From positions 1 through 29,756 of IMG/VR virus record IMGVR_UViG_3300022602_000304: DNA of 29,756 nucleotides. One strand, 5' to 3'. Positions 26,538 to 29,756 of the stretch are shown here, piece by piece. The notes under the pieces are model-generated. The model ran no database searches, was not told the origin of the DNA, and worked only from the letters and a program-made list of their open reading frames with translations. Each line of letters begins with the position of its first letter. Within the stretch, counting starts at the first letter, position 1. Position numbers and translations under genes: made by a program. The DNA comes from a virus.

Positions 26538-28277
26538 ATGACATGGAAAAAGTATTTCCAACCTGTTGCCGTCGATGGACAACTAAGCACAATTAGCGGA
26601 TTAAACAACGGAAATCGTCCAGGTCCAGCACGTAGCAACTATAGCAGTTATTTGCCCGATGTATATAGCGGCAGTCCAAATCGTATTGAACGCTATCAGC
26701 AGTACGAAGTTATGGATAGCGATCCAGAAGTCAATGCGGCCTTAGATATTCTAGCAGAATTCTGTACACAAAAACTAAAAGATTCAAAAAGTCCATTTGC
26801 AGTCAAGTGGAGGCAGAAAGCTACTAATGCTGAAATAAAAATCCTTGGAGAATATCTACAACAGTGGAACAAATTACAAGATTTTGATAAACGTATATTC
26901 CGTATTGTTCGTAATACATTCAAATACGGAGATGCATTTTTTATCCGTGATCCAGAGAATCAAAAATGGTCGTGGGTAGAAACAAATCAAGTTATTAAAG
27001 TAATTGTAAACGAAAGCGAAGGTAAGAAACCTGAGCAGTATGTGGTAAAAGATCTAGCTCCTAACTTTGTTAACTTGGTAGCTACTATGATTACTCCAAA
27101 CATTAATCCACGACAAGGTGGGGGAGGAAGCGGAGGTCCACAACCTGTAGGCGGTTACGGTGGCGGACAAGGTCAAGGTTCTGGCAGAGCCAGTAACAGC
27201 GCAGGTAGTCGTTTTGGACTACAGATGACTGAACATGCTATTAATGCAGAACATGTTGTACATCTAAGTCTAAGCGAAGGATTAGATAACAATTACCCAT
27301 TTGGTAATAGTTTATTAGAAAATGTCTACAAAGTTTACAAACAAAAAGAACTATTAGAAGATGCAATCTTAATTTATCGCATAAGTCGCGCTCCCGAGCG
27401 CCGTGTGTTTACCATAGACGTAGGTAATATGCCAAGTCATTTGGCCATGGCATTTGTAGAACGTGTAAAGAACGAAATCCACCAACGCCGTATTCCGTCA
27501 CAAACAGGAGGCGGACAGAACGTCATAGACTCTGCATACAACCCTCTAAGCATTAATGAAGATTACTTCTTCCCTAAAACAGCAGACGGCAAAGGATCAG
27601 ACGTCAAGATGCTAGAAGGCGGTAAGAATATTGGAGAAATTGATGACTTGAAGTATTTTACTAACAAGTTATTCCGTGGATTACGTATACCTAGCAGTTA
27701 CTTGCCTACCGGGCAAGATGATAGTCAAAGTAATTTCAATGATGGTCGTGTAGGCACTGCATACATTCAAGAATTACGTTTTAATAAGTACTGCGAACGT
27801 CTACAGAGCTTGATTATTCCTATATTTGACGAAGAATTCAAGCGATTCATGTACAGCAAGGGAATGAATATAGACCCTAATCTGTTTGAATTAAACTTTA
27901 ATCCTCCAATGAATTTTGCAAGTAGTCGTCAGGCGGCTATCGATGCAGAACGTATCAATACATTCAATACTATACAAGCAGTGCCTTTCATGAGCAAGCG
28001 TTTTGCTCTCAAGCGTTTCCTGGGTTTAACAGACGAAGAAGTAGCAGAAAACGAACGCTATTGGGCAGAAGAAAACGGCAAAGGCGAGCCTACAACTACA
28101 GATAGTGCTGGCGAATTGCGTAGTGCAGGACTCAGCGCCGCTGGTATCGCAGGCGATGCAGACGCTGCCGGAGACATGACAGCTCCAGATGATTTAGACG
28201 GAGAAGAAGGAGCCGCTACTGCACAACCAGGAGCCACAGCCGCACCTCCGGCCGCTGGTGCCGCACCTGCCGCATAA
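26538..28277 (+). CDS. 20: portal vertex protein gp20
   Basis: This is the dodecameric portal through which DNA is packaged and on which the prohead core assembles. Family landmarks are clear: QQYEVMDSDPEVNAALDILA (about 53-72), a DFDKRIFRIVRNTFKYGDAF segment (about 116-135), HVVHLSLSEG, RISRAPERRVF, and the long C-terminal domain with LPTGQDD, FNDGRVGTAYIQELRFNKYC and FELNFNPPMNF. The length is 579 aa against 524 in T4. Two additions stand out: a glycine-rich insert at about 191-225 (RQGGGGSGGPQPVGGYGGGQ and following) and an acidic then Ala/Pro-rich tail ending AAPPAAGAAPAA. The ATG has GAGGA upstream at 8-9 nt. Confidence 0.95.
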   Translation: MTWKKYFQPVAVDGQLSTISGLNNGNRPGPARSNYSSYLPDVYSGSPNRIERYQQYEVMDSDPEVNAALDILAEFCTQKLKDSKSPFAVKWRQKATNAEIKILGEYLQQWNKLQDFDKRIFRIVRNTFKYGDAFFIRDPENQKWSWVETNQVIKVIVNESEGKKPEQYVVKDLAPNFVNLVATMITPNINPRQGGGGSGGPQPVGGYGGGQGQGSGRASNSAGSRFGLQMTEHAINAEHVVHLSLSEGLDNNYPFGNSLLENVYKVYKQKELLEDAILIYRISRAPERRVFTIDVGNMPSHLAMAFVERVKNEIHQRRIPSQTGGGQNVIDSAYNPLSINEDYFFPKTADGKGSDVKMLEGGKNIGEIDDLKYFTNKLFRGLRIPSSYLPTGQDDSQSNFNDGRVGTAYIQELRFNKYCERLQSLIIPIFDEEFKRFMYSKGMNIDPNLFELNFNPPMNFASSRQAAIDAERINTFNTIQAVPFMSKRFALKRFLGLTDEEVAENERYWAEENGKGEPTTTDSAGELRSAGLSAAGIAGDADAAGDMTAPDDLDGEEGAATAQPGATAAPPAAGAAPAA

Positions 28278-28285
28278 ATATTGAT

Positions 28286-28528
28286 ATGATACTTAGAGAA
28301 TTGTTTTACATTGATCCAGATACACGTCACGTGGCTAATGATCTACGCTACGAGCCAAATCGTGACGGTGATGCTGTTCATAGGAGCGATACACGTCAAA
28401 CTAGATTAACACTAAAACAGATTAACGAATTACGCAAGAGTACCGAGGCTCACATACTAGAACAAGAAAGTGAATTAGAGTTCATTCATTCTATGTATGC
28501 GGCTCCTCCGGCAGCTCCTGCGGCCTAA
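28286..28528 (+). CDS. small protein between portal and prohead core genes (function unknown)
   Basis: This 80-residue protein starts MILRELFYIDPDTRHV and has a basic, polar centre. A helix (QINELRKSTEAHILEQESEL) follows, and it ends AAPPAAPAA, closely resembling the tail of the portal protein just upstream. The N-terminus recalls short head-targeting leaders such as that of T4 Alt (MELITELFDED as I remember it), which may mean it is packaged in the prohead; this is a guess. No ribosome binding site is visible before the ATG, which is 8 nt after the portal stop. A CATAAATA box ends 5 nt before the ATG. A terminator follows the gene. Confidence 0.7.
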   Translation: MILRELFYIDPDTRHVANDLRYEPNRDGDAVHRSDTRQTRLTLKQINELRKSTEAHILEQESELEFIHSMYAAPPAAPAA

Positions 28529-28535
28529 AATCCCG

Positions 28536-28560
28536 AAAACAGTCAAAACCGACTGTTTTT
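28536..28560 (+). terminator. rho-independent terminator after the portal genes
   Basis: A 9-bp perfect stem AAAACAGTC / GACTGTTTT with a 6-nt loop (AAAACC) runs straight into a T tract (28555-28560). It lies 8 nt after the stop of the 80-residue gene and separates the portal unit from the prohead core unit, which has its own late-type promoter. The A tract on the 5' side could allow function in both directions. Confidence 0.8.
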
Positions 28561-28591
28561 CATCTATATATGCACTATTCTTTAATAATAG

Positions 28592-28599
28592 TGTAAATA
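28592..28599 (+). promoter_or_regulatory. late-type promoter for the prohead core / protease genes
   Basis: TGTAAATA matches 7 of 8 bases of the T4 late box and lies 39 nt before the gp67-like ATG. The expected start is near 28605, giving a leader with GGAG at 8 nt spacing. The box overlaps the 3' arm of a perfect inverted repeat, CACTATT (28573-28579) with AATAGTG (28587-28593). Confidence 0.5.
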
Positions 28600-28638
28600 A
28601 TAGACAGCCTTGGATCACTTATTACAGGAGAACTAAAC

Positions 28639-29484
28639 ATGACTGACCGCGCCCAATTTGAAGCGATGCTAGAAGCTTTGATCAATGACGATCAAGAAAC
28701 AGCAAAAGAAATTTTCCACAACATCGTTGTTGGAAAATCACGTGAAATTTACGAAGAATTATTAGCTGAAGATTTCAGCGCCGACGAAGCTAACAAGCAC
28801 ATCGGTAGCAACTCTAATCCTCAAGAAGAAGAGGAAGAAGAGGAAGAAGAGGAAGAGTCCGTAGGTGACGAAGAAGAATCTGGCGATTCTGCTGATTCCG
28901 ACGAAGAGCCAGAAGATGATGGTGAAGAGCCAGAAGATGATGGTGAAGAAGAGCCGGAATTTGGCGACGAAGAAGGTGAAGGCGACATCGAAGATCGCGT
29001 TATGGATCTAGAAGACGCATTAGAAGACCTAAAAGCAGAATTTGAACAACTGCTACAAGGCGAAGAACACGAAGAAGGTGAGCACCCAGGCATCCACGGT
29101 GATGTACATATGGGCGACATCGAAGGCGAAATGGATGAAAGCGATCCAACCATGATGATGGAATACTATAAAAAAGTATCTGTAACACATGGTGATAACG
29201 GCCAAAACACAAAATCAACAGTAGCTGGTAAGAACGATATGGGTGGTACAACTGCTAATATCGCTAAATCATTCAGCACAACATCTGGTGGAACACAAGG
29301 CGGTTTAGCTAAACCAACAGCCGGTGATTTAACATCAGGATTAGGACATGTCCACAATCGTAAAGATTCTAATGCAGGTAAAACAGCATTTAAGAAACAA
29401 GAACCTGGACACGGCCCAGAAAAGAAAGGCAAAGGCGAAACACAAGTAAATGCTAAATCTACAATTAGCACTCGTGTACGCTAA
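28639..29484 (+). CDS. 67: acidic prohead core protein, gp67-like, extended
   Basis: Residues about 8-45 (EAMLEALINDDQETAKEIFH, then a second helix) parallel the start of T4 gp67 (MEGLIEAIKSNDLVAARKLF as I remember it). A long acidic tract rich in EEPEDD follows, as in T4. T4 gp67 is only 80 aa; this one is 281 aa. It adds a coiled-coil-like segment (RVMDLEDALEDLKAEFEQLL, about 117-136), a His/Gly region, and a basic, disordered C-terminus (about 195-281) ending STISTRVR. The gene lies between portal and gp21 as in T4. Gp67 is part of the scaffold core and is degraded by gp21. The acidic tract contains a GAA/GAG run and two identical 21-bp copies. Confidence 0.75.
   Translation: MTDRAQFEAMLEALINDDQETAKEIFHNIVVGKSREIYEELLAEDFSADEANKHIGSNSNPQEEEEEEEEEEESVGDEEESGDSADSDEEPEDDGEEPEDDGEEEPEFGDEEGEGDIEDRVMDLEDALEDLKAEFEQLLQGEEHEEGEHPGIHGDVHMGDIEGEMDESDPTMMMEYYKKVSVTHGDNGQNTKSTVAGKNDMGGTTANIAKSFSTTSGGTQGGLAKPTAGDLTSGLGHVHNRKDSNAGKTAFKKQEPGHGPEKKGKGETQVNAKSTISTRVR
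28903..28944 (+). repeat. two perfect 21-bp tandem copies in the acidic tract
   Basis: Copies at 28903-28923 and 28924-28944 are identical and encode EEPEDDG twice. A GAA/GAG-rich run (about 28824-28857) lies just upstream and encodes eleven consecutive glutamates. Both are slippage-prone. Confidence 0.95.
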
Positions 29485-29497
29485 TTAGGACACAACA

Positions 29498-29756
29498 TTG
29501 AAAAATATGTTATACCTCCGAGAGAATCTCAGTTTCAACGAAGCAAAAATGATCGTTGAATCTGATGACAAAGATGGTAAAAACTTATACATGTCCGGGA
29601 TTTGTATCCAGGGCGGTATACGTAACGCTAACCAGCGTGTTTACCCTGTTAATGAGATTGGCAAGGCTGTTAAGACCCTTAACGATCAGATTCAAAACGG
29701 TTATTCAGTTCTCGGAGAAGTGGATCATCCAGATGATCTAAAAATTAACCTGGACC
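29498..29756 (+). CDS. 21: prohead core protease gp21 (partial, C-terminus outside window)
   Basis: The visible 86 codons read MKNMLYLRENLSFNEAKMIV, then GKNLYMSGICIQGGIRNANQ, RVYPVNEIGKAV and GYSVLGEVDHPDD. The N-R-x-Y-P stretch and the LGE-x-x-HP motif, which carries the conserved histidine of this serine protease family, match T4 gp21. It matures the prohead by cutting core proteins and N-terminal leaders after L/I-x-E. I prefer the TTG at 29498 because AGGA lies 7 nt upstream; the ATG at 29507 would have a 16-nt spacing. Position after gp67 agrees with T4 order, apart from the absence of a separate gp68. Confidence 0.92.
   Translation, partial: MKNMLYLRENLSFNEAKMIVESDDKDGKNLYMSGICIQGGIRNANQRVYPVNEIGKAVKTLNDQIQNGYSVLGEVDHPDDLKINLD

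Noticed and set aside
28821-29153. Antisense 110-codon serine-rich frame opposite the gp67-like gene
   Set aside because: It is the complement of the GAA/GAT-rich acidic tract and has no start signal or family resemblance.
29556-29741. Rightward 61-codon frame inside gp21
   Set aside because: It is out of frame with the clearly recognisable gp21 sequence.
1-29756. CRISPR arrays, insertion sequences, integrase or attachment sites
   Set aside because: No spaced direct repeats, transposase or integrase frames were seen; the only repeats are the short in-gene duplications and the promoter module listed.

Overview
The window is a structural and replication segment of a T4-like tailed phage (myovirus). 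It is AT-rich, nearly all coding, and carries recognisable homologues of T4 baseplate genes (6, 25, 5, 53, 26, 51), head genes (20, 67, 21), the late sigma factor (55) and the recombination nuclease pair (47, 46). The low GC, the very large gp6- and gp7-position proteins and a gp5 without a lysozyme domain fit the aquatic (marine or freshwater) branch of the T4 superfamily better than the enterobacterial one. The host cannot be named from the sequence.

Layout. Positions 1-16948 are a leftward baseplate operon. In transcription order it holds a tube/baseplate junction protein, a gp53-like wedge protein, a hub protein, the gp5-like spike, gp25, gp6, and a giant gp7-position virion protein that runs off the left edge (2,608 open codons here). 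Positions 17032-21371 are a rightward operon: gp55, gp47, gp46, a small unknown gene and a GIY-YIG nuclease, joined by overlapping stops and starts. Positions 21372-21814 contain no convincing gene but hold a GC-richer, hairpin-rich stretch. Positions 21815-22860 carry leftward gp26 and gp51. Positions 22946-29756 run rightward: a membrane-spanning internal protein, the tape measure, the gp20 portal, a small protein, an acidic gp67-like core protein and the start of the gp21 prohead protease.

Working together, the leftward genes build the baseplate and spike. Gp26/gp51 and the tape measure set up hub and tail-tube assembly. Portal, gp67 and gp21 start and mature the prohead. Gp46/47 process DNA ends for recombination-dependent replication. 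Gp55 redirects host RNA polymerase to the late promoters, several of which can be seen (TATAAATA-like boxes).

The strongest unusual signal is at the gp26/gp51 junction. The gp51 frame has no ATG, GTG or TTG before its conserved core. The end of gp26 carries a T TTT TTC heptamer in the correct phase, followed after 5 nt by a 12-bp hairpin whose arms are fully complementary with one G-T wobble. This predicts a programmed -1 frameshift giving a 348-residue gp26-gp51 fusion, like the G/GT tail-assembly chaperones of lambda. Next in interest are a duplicated 35-bp promoter module with an invariant 14-base block at the -35 region of two late promoters, a gp55 with a large internal insertion and no recognisable clamp-binding tail, the structured intergenic island, and carbohydrate-binding-like and propeller-like repeats in the giant virion protein.
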